This document shows positions 1 to 7,570 of a stretch of 10,832 nt of DNA, one piece after another. This DNA comes from Clostridia bacterium (GTDB taxonomy: Bacteria > Bacillota > Clostridia > Oscillospirales > CAG-272), in the NCBI GenBank assembly GCA_017382555.1, contig JAFOAB010000051.1, forward strand, positions 1 through 10,832, written 5' to 3'. The first letter of the stretch is position 1, and each line of letters starts with the position of its first letter. The notes under the pieces are model-generated. The model saw nothing but the letters and a program-made list of their open reading frames with translations. It was not told the DNA's origin and made no database searches. Both the position numbers and the translations under genes were made by a program.

Positions 1-831
1 GAAATACGGGGAAAGGTCGATCGTCTGCTTGCCGGAGGGGAAGTTTACGGTTACCTTGGTGCTGGAAAGCCAGCTGAGATTATGCTCCATAACCTCAAGC
101 AGCTGTGCGGTCTCCTCCTCGGTAAGGCCGTGATCCTTTGCATAAGCATCGCCTACGTCCTCGCCGAACTCCTCCCAGTTTGTCATTTCGATTCGGTCTT
201 CGGCTATGCGGATGCTCTCCGTCATCAGGTAAAGTCCGCGGTACTCGCCGTTATAGTAAAGCGATACCCATGTGCAGTCCGTATATTCAATGCCGAGGGA
301 AGCGGCAAGATCGTAGGAAAGCTTGTGGCGCAGATAGCTCATATCTCTCCAAGAGTTTACAAGATACCAGTGCTTGCTCTCTCCGTATCCGAAGAGATCG
401 GCCTTTGTATCAAGCTTCAGCTTGTAGGAATACATATTCCATTTTTTTGCATCCGCGATATTATACGTCATATTACCGCGGCAACGGATGGAGGCGCCGC
501 CTCCGTTTTCATCCGTGTAGGTGCTTTGATATTCCTCAAAGACATCGTTCATTTCAAGGCGGATGTTACAGGTGCTGTACACGTTTTTGCTTGTGACCTG
601 CTTTCCATCCGCAGTTGTTATGTAGATTTTGGGAAGCTCGCCCTCGGGGTAGTCGATCTCGTCGGGATCAACTATTTCGGGGTCGATGTCCTCTGTTACG
701 GTATCATCAAACAGTTCTTCCGTCTCGGCAGGCTGCGTATACGCGCCAAGCGAGCCGGCACCGCAGGAAAGAAGCGTTGCGGCGCAAAGGATGATTGAAA
801 TGAAAGAAAGTAACAGCTTTGAGTTTTTCAT
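1..831 (-). CDS. CotH kinase family lipoprotein, copy D (3' end cut by window edge)
   Basis: The first 277 residues of a CotH-like protein (spore coat protein H family, an atypical secreted kinase fold) are visible; the frame runs open off the left edge. The start at 831 gives a typical lipoprotein signal: basic MKNSK, hydrophobic stretch, lipobox ending in LLSC with Cys23, then an acidic linker to about residue 65. CotH hallmarks follow: CRGN at 117-120, YKLKLD at 136-141, ESKHWYL at 151-157, LRHKLSYD at 167-174 and LYYNGEYRGLYLMTES at 191-206. The WDFD motif would lie beyond the window. It is the fourth gene of a tandem paralog array, 24 nt after copy C. No clear AGGAGG-like site precedes this ATG, so translation may depend on coupling to copy C. 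The family assignment comes from motif recognition; kinase activity is inferred. Confidence 0.85.
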   Translation of the reverse strand, partial: MKNSKLLLSFISIILCAATLLSCGAGSLGAYTQPAETEELFDDTVTEDIDPEIVDPDEIDYPEGELPKIYITTADGKQVTSKNVYSTCNIRLEMNDVFEEYQSTYTDENGGGASIRCRGNMTYNIADAKKWNMYSYKLKLDTKADLFGYGESKHWYLVNSWRDMSYLRHKLSYDLAASLGIEYTDCTWVSLYYNGEYRGLYLMTESIRIAEDRIEMTNWEEFGEDVGDAYAKDHGLTEEETAQLLEVMEHNLSWLSSTKVTVNFPSGKQTIDLSPYF

Positions 832-854
832 AGGTTTACCGTGCTTTCGTATAG

Positions 855-903
855 TTTATTTTGCCATATCCATGGCGGAAAAGATTTCGGTGCGCTTGTA
901 GCG
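855..903. repeat. 49-bp direct repeat, copy at the 3' end of CotH copy C
   Basis: This segment covers the stop codon and the codons for the C-terminal tail RYKRTEIFSAMDMAK. It matches 3046-3094 at 48 of 49 positions (one A/G difference at 880 versus 3071). The surrounding coding sequence is much less alike, so this end is unusually conserved at DNA level. Confidence 0.85.
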
Positions 904-3024
904 TATGTAAAATGATTTTGCTTCGTTTATTGTAACCGCTTCGCCGGGGTGGTAAAGCGTATCCCCATCCGTCCAGCCCTCGGCCACAAAGCCCTCGCGG
1001 TTTTTTGTGATCTCGGGGAAAACGAGGGTATCACCGCTTTTTACGGTGTAGAGCGCATCGCCGCATTTAACTGCGATGCTTTCCTTGGGTGTATCTGCGT
1101 AATCACTTATGCGGATAAGCACCGAGGTTAGCTTCAAAAACGATCCGTCGGATTTGAAAATGGGGAAGTAAAGAACGTTTATTGCGCCCTCCGTCATATC
1201 AAGCTCGGATATATGGAGTGAAAACTCTGCGGTCTCGCCGAGTTTGATTGGCGTTTGCGCTATCAGCTTCGTTCCGTTTAGGTAAAATGCGCACGAGGCG
1301 GCATTTGCTTCCATTACCTTCAGGGTTATATCAAGCTTGCCGTCGGAAGACGGGGACAGCACGTAATCACACTGCACGCCGTAAAGGTCGAAGGTCGGTT
1401 TCTTCAGTTCTTGTGAATTCAGTTTTGCTGTCGCCTTCAGCGATTTGCTTCTTGTGTTATCCGATCCCGCTATTGCGGGCGCGGGACTCTTTAATTGCCC
1501 GTCAAGCCAATCGCAGCGGTTATATAGCCATGTCTTCAGCACCTGAAAATCGGTCTGAAAATCGTAACTGTGACCGCCGTTGATCTTGGGTAGGTACCAG
1601 TTCTTTCTCGTGCCGTTTTTTGCGTAGCTGCGCAGTGCGGCTTTGCCCATATACGAGTGGTAGATGTCAAGCGAGCGGAGAAGATCGTCCGCAAGCTCTC
1701 TTATTTCAAACCATCTCTCCTGACAAAGTGCGGAGAAGTATGGGTCTCCGAGTGCTTCCTTAAACCACGCGTTCATTTTGTCGGTCGTCCAGCTGTACGG
1801 CTCCAGCATACCTTCTCGCTTAGTTACAATGTTGCCCGCCGTCAGATCGAAATCCCAACACGGGCCGAAGTATATCTTGCCGCCGTCGATGTAATAGTAC
1901 ATCGAAAGCTGACCGAACTCATAATTGTCAAAAAGCGTCCAGACAAGCCAGTAGTCCACCATGGACTGAACGTCCACGTATTCACTGTAATGCTTGCCCT
2001 TCGCGTTATGAAACGTTGGTGAGTAGAGTGCGTTCTCGAAATCCTGAATAAGATCTCTGACGACATTCCGCATCTCCGTGTTGGTGTTCAGTCTCTCCGG
2101 GCTTTTCAGCGCTACGGGTACTCCGTGGGCGGTCGACCATTTCGTTCTGTTTCCGTCAAGACGCTTGTCGTATTCTATAAGGTATCCGGAGGTAAGATCC
2201 AGATCTTCGGGGTCAAAATACTGTGTAAGATCGATGCTTACCGCACCGCTTGAGAGAGAAACGCTTATGGAGCCCTTCGTTATCCACGAAAGATTTGATT
2301 GCAGCTTGTTCACAAGCGTTGTCGTATCCGTGTCGGAGAGGGAATCGTTTTTTGCATAAGCCTTTGCAACGTCCCCGGCAAATTCCTCCCAGTTTACGGT
2401 GTCAACTCGCTCCTCGTCAATGCGCAGGCTCTCCGTCAGCAGGTAAAGCCCGCGGTATTGACCGTTGTAGTAAAGCTCCACCCACGTGCTTTGTGTGTAA
2501 GTTAGCCCCAAGGCTCCCGAAAAATCGTATGCAAGCTTGTTTCTGAGTGATGAAACGTCAAAATAATTGCTGATCAAATACCAGTGCTTGCTCTCCCCAA
2601 AGCCGAAAAGGTCGGCCTTAATATCAAGCTTCAGCTTGTAGGAGTATAATTTCTTTTGCTTTACCTCCGGGCGTGTATACGAGGTGTTGCCGCGGCACTG
2701 TATCTGTGCGCCGCCGCCGTTTTCGTCGGTATACGTGCTCTCAAATTCCGCATAGATGCCGTTCAGCTCAATGCGAAACGTGCAATCGCTGTACATGTCC
2801 TTGCTTGTGACCTGCTTGCCGTTTGCAGTGGTTATGTAAACGGTGGGGACAGTGTCGCTTTCATACACTATGTCCTCCGCCCTGAGCGGCTCGGGCTCGG
2901 TATTCTCAAAAAGCGGCTCGGTGCTTTGCGGAACGAATTCCTTTATCGGTTCGGAGGACGAGCATGAGGTCAAAAGCCACGCAGTAAAAAGTAATGAAAG
3001 TGCTGTGCGTAAAGCATTTTTCAT
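856..3024 (-). CDS. CotH kinase family lipoprotein, copy C
   Basis: A 722-residue predicted surface lipoprotein. The frame is open further upstream to 3225, but the ATG at 3024 is chosen because it has an AAGGAG site about 10 nt upstream and begins a proper lipoprotein signal (MKNALRTALS, lipobox LTSC, Cys21). The upstream extension would overlap copy B and has no signal. Layout: acidic linker to about 60; CotH domain about 62-512 with CRGNTSY 110-116, ESKHWYLISN 144-153, LRNKLAYDF 160-168, VELYYNGQYRGLYLLTES 182-199, GYLIEYD 280-286 and GPCWDFD 387-393; beta-rich domain about 540-640; small domain about 655-708 resembling the InlB B-repeat/Flg_new fold (FPEITKNREGFVAEGW); tail KRTEIFSAMDMAK. 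CotH proteins are atypical kinases that phosphorylate spore coat proteins in Bacillus. Here the target is unknown and the location is probably the outer face of the membrane. Third of four tandem paralogs, closest to copy B. Confidence 0.9.
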   Translation of the reverse strand: MKNALRTALSLLFTAWLLTSCSSSEPIKEFVPQSTEPLFENTEPEPLRAEDIVYESDTVPTVYITTANGKQVTSKDMYSDCTFRIELNGIYAEFESTYTDENGGGAQIQCRGNTSYTRPEVKQKKLYSYKLKLDIKADLFGFGESKHWYLISNYFDVSSLRNKLAYDFSGALGLTYTQSTWVELYYNGQYRGLYLLTESLRIDEERVDTVNWEEFAGDVAKAYAKNDSLSDTDTTTLVNKLQSNLSWITKGSISVSLSSGAVSIDLTQYFDPEDLDLTSGYLIEYDKRLDGNRTKWSTAHGVPVALKSPERLNTNTEMRNVVRDLIQDFENALYSPTFHNAKGKHYSEYVDVQSMVDYWLVWTLFDNYEFGQLSMYYYIDGGKIYFGPCWDFDLTAGNIVTKREGMLEPYSWTTDKMNAWFKEALGDPYFSALCQERWFEIRELADDLLRSLDIYHSYMGKAALRSYAKNGTRKNWYLPKINGGHSYDFQTDFQVLKTWLYNRCDWLDGQLKSPAPAIAGSDNTRSKSLKATAKLNSQELKKPTFDLYGVQCDYVLSPSSDGKLDITLKVMEANAASCAFYLNGTKLIAQTPIKLGETAEFSLHISELDMTEGAINVLYFPIFKSDGSFLKLTSVLIRISDYADTPKESIAVKCGDALYTVKSGDTLVFPEITKNREGFVAEGWTDGDTLYHPGEAVTINEAKSFYIRYKRTEIFSAMDMAK

Positions 3025-3045
3025 CAATGCTCTTTCTCCTTCGTT

Positions 3046-3094
3046 TTTATTTTGCCATATCCATGGCGGAGAAGATTTCGGTGCGCTTGTAGCG
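3046..3094. repeat. 49-bp direct repeat, copy at the 3' end of CotH copy B
   Basis: Partner of the repeat at 855-903, offset by 2191 bp, which is one gene unit of the array. Recombination between the two would delete or duplicate exactly one CotH-like gene. Confidence 0.85.
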
Positions 3095-5221
3095 GACGTA
3101 AAAGGCAAGGGGCTTATCCGTTTCAAGCTTCTCACCGGGCAGGTAAAGCGTTTCGCCATCCGTCCAGCCCTCGGCAACAAAGCCGTCGCGGTTTTTTGTG
3201 ATTTCGGGGAATATGAAGGCTTCACCGCTCTTTACGGTGTATAGCGTATCACCGCATTTTATGGTGCATTCATCCGCGCCGGCATCCGCATATGCGCTCA
3301 CGCGTATAAGCACAGATGTCATAGCGCGCAGAGTGCCGTCCGTTTTGAAGGTGGGAAGGTAGAGGACGTTTACAGCGCCCTCGGTTAAATCAAGTTTCGA
3401 TGCATCAAGCGTGAACGTTACCGCATTCTTGGTGTTTAACGGTGAGCTGCCTATAAATTCCGCTCCGTTCAGATAAAGACTGCACGAAATTGCGGTGGTG
3501 TGTGTGTTAGATAGCGTTACCGTCATCTCGCCGATCGTGTTGGGGGAAATAACAAGGTCGGCATTTACCCCATACAGATCGTATGCGGACGTATTGAGCG
3601 ACTTGCCGTTCACGGCAACTGTGGCGGTAAGCTTCGCGCTTCTTGTGTTGGCGGAATTATCTATCTTCGGATCGGGAATAGCAAATTGCGTATTAAGCCA
3701 TTCAACGCGGTTGTAAAGCCAAGTCTTCAGGTTTTCAAAATCAGCTTCAAAATCATAGCTGTGTCCGCCGTTTACAGCGCTTAAATACCAGTTCTTGCGC
3801 GTGCCGTTTCTTGTACTGCAGCGCTCTGCGGCTTCGCCCATATAGTCGTAATAAATATCAAGCGATCTGAGAAGCTCGTCGACAAGCTCGGAAATTTGGA
3901 ACCATCGCTCCTGACAAAGGGTGGAGAAGTACGGGTCACCCAATATCTCCTTAAACCATCCGCCGCCTCTGTCCGTTGTCCACTGAGAGTAGCCTACCCA
4001 TTTTTCGGGAAGCGTTACGATATTGCCGGATGCAAAATCAAAATCCCAGCACGGGCCGAAGTGTATCTTGCCGCCGTCAATGTAATAGTACATCGAAAGG
4101 TAGCCGAATTCGGAATTGTTAAACAAGGTCCAAACGAGCCAATAATCAACAAGGGAGTCTACGTCCACGTACTCGCTGTAATGCTTGCCCTTGGCATTAT
4201 AAAAGGAGGGCGAGAAGAGTGCGTTTTCAAAATCCTGTATAAGGGTATGCACGTATTTGTACATTGCCGTATTGGTGGAAAGCTTTGCGGGGCTTTTCAG
4301 CGTTACGGGGATCTTGTTAGCGGTCGACCATTTCGTTCTGTCGCCGTCAAGACGTCCGTCATACTCAATAAGGTAACCTGAGGTTATGTCGACCGTCTCG
4401 GGGTCAAAATACGGTGTAAGGTCAATGCGCGTGGTGCCGCTAGAGAGAGAGGCGGTTAAGCTACCCTTCGTTATCCAGCCAAGATCGTTTTGCATCACCG
4501 TGGTCAGCCATTTTGCGTCATTGTCGGATAGGCCGTTATCTGCGGCGTAAGCCGCTGCAACGTCCTCGCCGAATTCCTCCCAATCGATGGTTTCAACTCG
4601 GCCCTCGGCAATTTCGAGGCTTTCGGTAAGCAGGTAAAGCCCGCGGTATTCACCGTTGTAATAAAGCTCCACCCACGTGTTTTCTGTATATGAAAGACCG
4701 AGAGCGCCCGAAAAATCGTACGCAAGCTTGTTTCTGAGTGCGGAAACGTCAAACCAGTTGCTGATAAGGTACCAATGCTTGCTTTCCCCAAGCCCGAAAA
4801 GATCCGCCTTGGTATCAAGCTTCAGCTTGTAAGAGTATTTGTTCTTTTTGCGCATTTCATCGCGGCTGTAGGAGGAGTTTCCCCTGCAGTGTATTTGGGC
4901 GCCGCCACCGTTCTCGTCGGTATACGTGCTCTCAAGCTCCGCATAGATGTCGTTTAGTTCGATACGAAACGTGCAATCGCTATACACGTCCTTGCTTGTG
5001 ACCTGCTTGCCGTCCGCCGTGGTTATGTACACGGCAGGCAGACCGTCGCTTTCATAAGCTATATCGTCGATGCTTTTTGTGGCTGTAACGTCATCATTCT
5101 CAAAAAGCGAGGAGGTGGTTTGTGGGATTACCGTTTCTCTCGGAATCGCAGGTGCGCAGGAGGCAAGCATATATATGCACAGAAGCAAGGAAACGGTTTT
5201 GTGCGTTTTTCTGAGCTTCAT
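3047..5221 (-). CDS. CotH kinase family lipoprotein, copy B
   Basis: A 724-residue predicted lipoprotein. The start at 5221 gives MKLRKTHK plus a hydrophobic stretch and lipobox LASC (Cys22). A G-rich site (AGGGGG) lies about 7 nt before the ATG. CotH domain about 64-515: CRGNSSYS 112-119, YKLKLD 131-136, ESKHWYLISN 146-155, LRNKLAYDF 162-170, VELYYNGEYRGLYLLTES 184-201, GYLIEYD 282-288, DYWLVWTLFNNSEFG 359-373 and GPCWDFD 389-395. In this family the WDFD Asp residues are thought to play the role of the kinase DFG aspartate in metal binding. A beta-rich domain at about 545-642 is followed by a small domain at about 657-709 (FPEITKNRDGFVAEGW) like the InlB B-repeat/Listeria-Bacteroides repeat, then tail KRTEIFSAMDMAK. 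It starts 25 nt after copy A ends and stops 22 nt before copy C begins, so all are probably on one mRNA. Protein is 2-4 times larger than I would expect from the kinase domain alone only because of the added C-terminal domains. Confidence 0.9.
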   Translation of the reverse strand: MKLRKTHKTVSLLLCIYMLASCAPAIPRETVIPQTTSSLFENDDVTATKSIDDIAYESDGLPAVYITTADGKQVTSKDVYSDCTFRIELNDIYAELESTYTDENGGGAQIHCRGNSSYSRDEMRKKNKYSYKLKLDTKADLFGLGESKHWYLISNWFDVSALRNKLAYDFSGALGLSYTENTWVELYYNGEYRGLYLLTESLEIAEGRVETIDWEEFGEDVAAAYAADNGLSDNDAKWLTTVMQNDLGWITKGSLTASLSSGTTRIDLTPYFDPETVDITSGYLIEYDGRLDGDRTKWSTANKIPVTLKSPAKLSTNTAMYKYVHTLIQDFENALFSPSFYNAKGKHYSEYVDVDSLVDYWLVWTLFNNSEFGYLSMYYYIDGGKIHFGPCWDFDFASGNIVTLPEKWVGYSQWTTDRGGGWFKEILGDPYFSTLCQERWFQISELVDELLRSLDIYYDYMGEAAERCSTRNGTRKNWYLSAVNGGHSYDFEADFENLKTWLYNRVEWLNTQFAIPDPKIDNSANTRSAKLTATVAVNGKSLNTSAYDLYGVNADLVISPNTIGEMTVTLSNTHTTAISCSLYLNGAEFIGSSPLNTKNAVTFTLDASKLDLTEGAVNVLYLPTFKTDGTLRAMTSVLIRVSAYADAGADECTIKCGDTLYTVKSGEAFIFPEITKNRDGFVAEGWTDGETLYLPGEKLETDKPLAFYVRYKRTEIFSAMDMAK

Positions 5222-5246
5222 AGCGTTGCCCCCTGTCGCTTGGGTT

Positions 5247-7421
5247 TTAGTACATCTTCATTGCAGAGAAAACGTCCGTGCGCTTCCAACGGATGTAGAA
5301 GAATTTGCTTGTTTTCGTGTTGACGGAGTCGCCGGGCTGCAGAAGCTGTCCCTTGAGATTCACGTATCCCTCGGCAACAAAGCCTTCGCGGGTTGCGGTA
5401 ATTTCGGGAAGGAGGAATTCATCGCCCTTCGTTACGTAGTACTTTACTCCGTTTATATCAATAACGGACTGATCCTCCGTGGGGTTGCCCTCGTCGGAGA
5501 TAAGAATTACTATGCTCATCACGCCGCGTATAACGTTGTTGGATTTGAACGCGGGGAAGTAAAGCACGTTTCTTGCGCCGTCCGTAAGATCGAGCGAGGA
5601 TACGTCGATGGTGTATTTTGCAACGTCTCCGCGCTTAAAGGACTGCGTGCCGAGGCGCTGAGAGCTGTTAAGGAAGCCCTCGATGGAAACGGAGGAGCCG
5701 TACGTTGTTGTAAGCTCGATCTCAAGGGTTCCCGTCGCATTGGAGGAGAGAACGAAATCTGCGGGAGCACCGAAAACGGTGATCTTATCCGTCTCAAGCG
5801 CCGCACCGTTGTTGGTGAGGGTGTAGAAGATCTCGTCGCTTCTTACAAAGCCGGAGCCGTCCACGTTAGGATCGACTACGGAGAAGTTTTCGTCTATCCA
5901 TTCAATACGGTTTTTGAGCCATTTCTTTGTGTATTCGTAATCCTCTGCGGGGGTAAAGCTCTTTCCACCGTTTAAGGGATTCTTTACGTTGTAGGTGCGT
6001 ATGCCGTTGCGCTCAAGGCATCGGAGATTATCGTCAAGAATGTATTCGTAGTAAATATCCAGCGCATTGCAGAAATCGTCCACCGCTTCTCTGATGGAGA
6101 ACCAACGCTCCTGACATTGAGAGATGAACCACGGGTCTGCAAATATCTTGGTAAACCACATGGATTTTGCATCGTGCACCCATTTGTCGTATACTCCGCT
6201 TGAGGCAGTGAGGGTGATAATGCATCCGAGTGTTGCATCAAAATCCCAAACGGGACCGAAGGTTATCTTGCCGTTTTCGATGTGATAGTAAAGTGAGCGG
6301 CTTCCAAACTCGGTATTGCGCATAAAGTTCCATATCATCCAGTAGTCGACAAGCGAGTCGACGTTAAGGTACTCGCTGTAATGATATCCCTTTGAGTTGT
6401 GGAAGGTGGGGGAGGTTATCGCATTCTCAAAATCCTGTATGAGTGTCTTCACGTAATTGTACATCTCGGGATTAGTGGAAAGATCGTAGGGATTATCCAT
6501 AACTACGGGAATGCCCCTGTTTGTCTTCCACTTCGTTCCGTCGGTGTCCATACCCGTGCAGTATTCGATAAGGTATCCGGAGGTAAGGTCAAGCGAATCC
6601 TTGTCGTAGTACGAGGTAAGGTCAAGCTCCGTTTCGACATCGTAAAGCTTGAAGCTGTGCTTCTGCGTGGTTATCCACGCGATATTCTCCTTCATGGACG
6701 TGCAAAGCAGCTTCGTTTCCTCGTCGGTAAAGGCGTTCGTTTTGGCGTATGCGGTTGCAACATCCTCAGCAAACTCCTCCCAGTCCGTAATGTCAACTCT
6801 GTCCTCACCTATTCTCACGCTTTCGGTGAGCAGGTAAAGACCGCGGTATTCATCGTTGTAGTAAAGCTCCACCCACGTTGCGTTTGTGGTGGTAAGCCCC
6901 AGCACTGCGGCGAAATCGTATGCAAGCTTGTGGCGCATTGCGCTGATATCGCGCCAGTTGTTGATGAGATACCAGTGCTTACTTTCTCCCATGCCGAGCA
7001 TATTCGCCTTGGTATCAAGCTTAAGCTTGTAGGAGTATTTATTTTTTTCCTTCATTTCGGGGTTGTTGTAGGATGCGTTGCCGCGTGCGCGAAGCAATGC
7101 ACCGCCGCCGTTATCGTCCGTGTACGTGCTGACGTATTCGGCAAATCTGTCGTTCAACTCAATTCGTACGCTACATTCGGTATATTCCTTTTTGCTTGTT
7201 ACCTGGAAGCCGTCGGCGGTGGTTATGTACACCTGCGGCAGCTTTTCGTTTTCGTAGACTATATCATCGGCTGTCAGCTTCGTCTCCTTTGGGGTCTCCT
7301 CCTCAAAAAAGCCCTCCGTGGTAACGGCTTCGTATATATTGATTGCTGAGCCGCCGCAGGAGGTAAGAAGAGAAGCGGCTGCGAGAAATGATGCGATGAT
7401 CGGTAAATAAAACTTTTTCAT
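5247..7421 (-). CDS. CotH kinase family lipoprotein, copy A (first gene of array)
   Basis: A 724-residue predicted lipoprotein. The ATG at 7421 is preferred over an in-frame TTG two codons upstream (7427), because AAAAGGG sits 8 nt before the ATG and overlaps too closely with the TTG. The signal is MKKFYLP with a hydrophobic stretch and lipobox LTSC (Cys22). CotH domain about 67-513: ARGNASY 112-118, YKLKLD 131-136, ESKHWYLINN 146-155, MRHKLAYDF 162-170, VELYYNDEYRGLYLLTES 184-201, GYLIEYC 282-288 and GPVWDFD 389-395. A beta-rich domain (about 547-642) and an InlB B-repeat-like domain (LPEITATREGFVAEGY, 671-686) end in KRTDVFSAMKMY. Unlike B and C it has Ala and Val in place of two cysteines (112 and 391). 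It is the promoter-proximal gene, about 50 nt from the predicted start of transcription. Function is inferred from the family; no substrate is evident. Confidence 0.9.
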   Translation of the reverse strand: MKKFYLPIIASFLAAASLLTSCGGSAINIYEAVTTEGFFEEETPKETKLTADDIVYENEKLPQVYITTADGFQVTSKKEYTECSVRIELNDRFAEYVSTYTDDNGGGALLRARGNASYNNPEMKEKNKYSYKLKLDTKANMLGMGESKHWYLINNWRDISAMRHKLAYDFAAVLGLTTTNATWVELYYNDEYRGLYLLTESVRIGEDRVDITDWEEFAEDVATAYAKTNAFTDEETKLLCTSMKENIAWITTQKHSFKLYDVETELDLTSYYDKDSLDLTSGYLIEYCTGMDTDGTKWKTNRGIPVVMDNPYDLSTNPEMYNYVKTLIQDFENAITSPTFHNSKGYHYSEYLNVDSLVDYWMIWNFMRNTEFGSRSLYYHIENGKITFGPVWDFDATLGCIITLTASSGVYDKWVHDAKSMWFTKIFADPWFISQCQERWFSIREAVDDFCNALDIYYEYILDDNLRCLERNGIRTYNVKNPLNGGKSFTPAEDYEYTKKWLKNRIEWIDENFSVVDPNVDGSGFVRSDEIFYTLTNNGAALETDKITVFGAPADFVLSSNATGTLEIELTTTYGSSVSIEGFLNSSQRLGTQSFKRGDVAKYTIDVSSLDLTDGARNVLYFPAFKSNNVIRGVMSIVILISDEGNPTEDQSVIDINGVKYYVTKGDEFLLPEITATREGFVAEGYVNLKGQLLQPGDSVNTKTSKFFYIRWKRTDVFSAMKMY

Positions 7422-7476
7422 ATCCAAAACCCTTTTATTTTTTTAAGTGTGGCGAACTATAAAATAATCCATTATT

Positions 7477-7505
7477 ATTATACAATATAATTACAGAAAA
7501 ATCAA
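7477..7505 (-). promoter_or_regulatory. Sigma-A-type promoter of the CotH-like gene array
   Basis: On the minus strand, TTGATT (7505-7500) and TATAAT (7482-7477) are separated by exactly 17 nt in an AT-rich stretch. The -10 box matches consensus fully and the -35 box matches four of six. Transcription should start near 7470, leaving a leader of about 50 nt before copy A. The promoter lies directly downstream of the GH43 terminator, so the array is probably its own operon. Confidence 0.85.
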
Positions 7506-7527
7506 CATTCAGTTAAGTGAAATGCAC

Positions 7528-7565
7528 AAAAAAAGAGGCTGTGAACGGAGCGTTCACAGCCTCTT
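7528..7565 (-). terminator. Intrinsic terminator after the GH43 gene
   Basis: A perfect hairpin read on the minus strand: arm AAGAGGCTGTGAACG (7565-7551), 3-nt loop CTC, and the complementary arm (7547-7533), followed by a run of T residues that matches A 7528-7534 on the plus strand. It starts 5 nt after the GH43 stop codon. The plus-strand side has no T run, so it acts only on leftward transcription. Confidence 0.93.
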
Positions 7566-7570
7566 GGCAT

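Larger units (their letters stand above)
7422..7570. other. Intergenic region between the two operons
   Basis: This is the only gap longer than 30 nt in the window. From right to left it contains the GH43 terminator, a near-palindrome TTCAGTTAAGTGAA (7508-7521), the CotH-array promoter, and a short AT-rich leader with the AAAAGGG ribosome site. I see no small gene, tRNA or riboswitch-like structure in it. Confidence 0.8.

Noticed and set aside
82..798. 238-codon plus-strand open frame opposite copy D
   Set aside because: The opposite frame encodes a clear CotH-type domain with lipoprotein signal; this one has no recognisable feature.
3025..3225. 67-residue N-terminal extension of CotH copy C starting at 3225
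   Set aside because: It overlaps the end of copy B in another frame, lacks a signal sequence and would bury the lipoprotein signal. The ATG at 3024 has its own ribosome site.
5070..7349. Long plus-strand open frames (5070-5975, 6399-7349) opposite copies A and B
   Set aside because: They lie antisense to well-supported genes, have no recognisable domain or good start site, and are explained by the base composition of the opposite strand.
855..7421. CRISPR array or mobile element as explanation for the repeated DNA
   Set aside because: Repeat units are whole protein-coding genes in one frame; there are no short regular repeats with spacers, no transposase and no terminal inverted repeats.
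7425..7427. TTG start for copy A two codons upstream of the ATG
   Set aside because: The AAAAGGG ribosome site would be only a few nt from the TTG, but is well spaced for the ATG at 7421.
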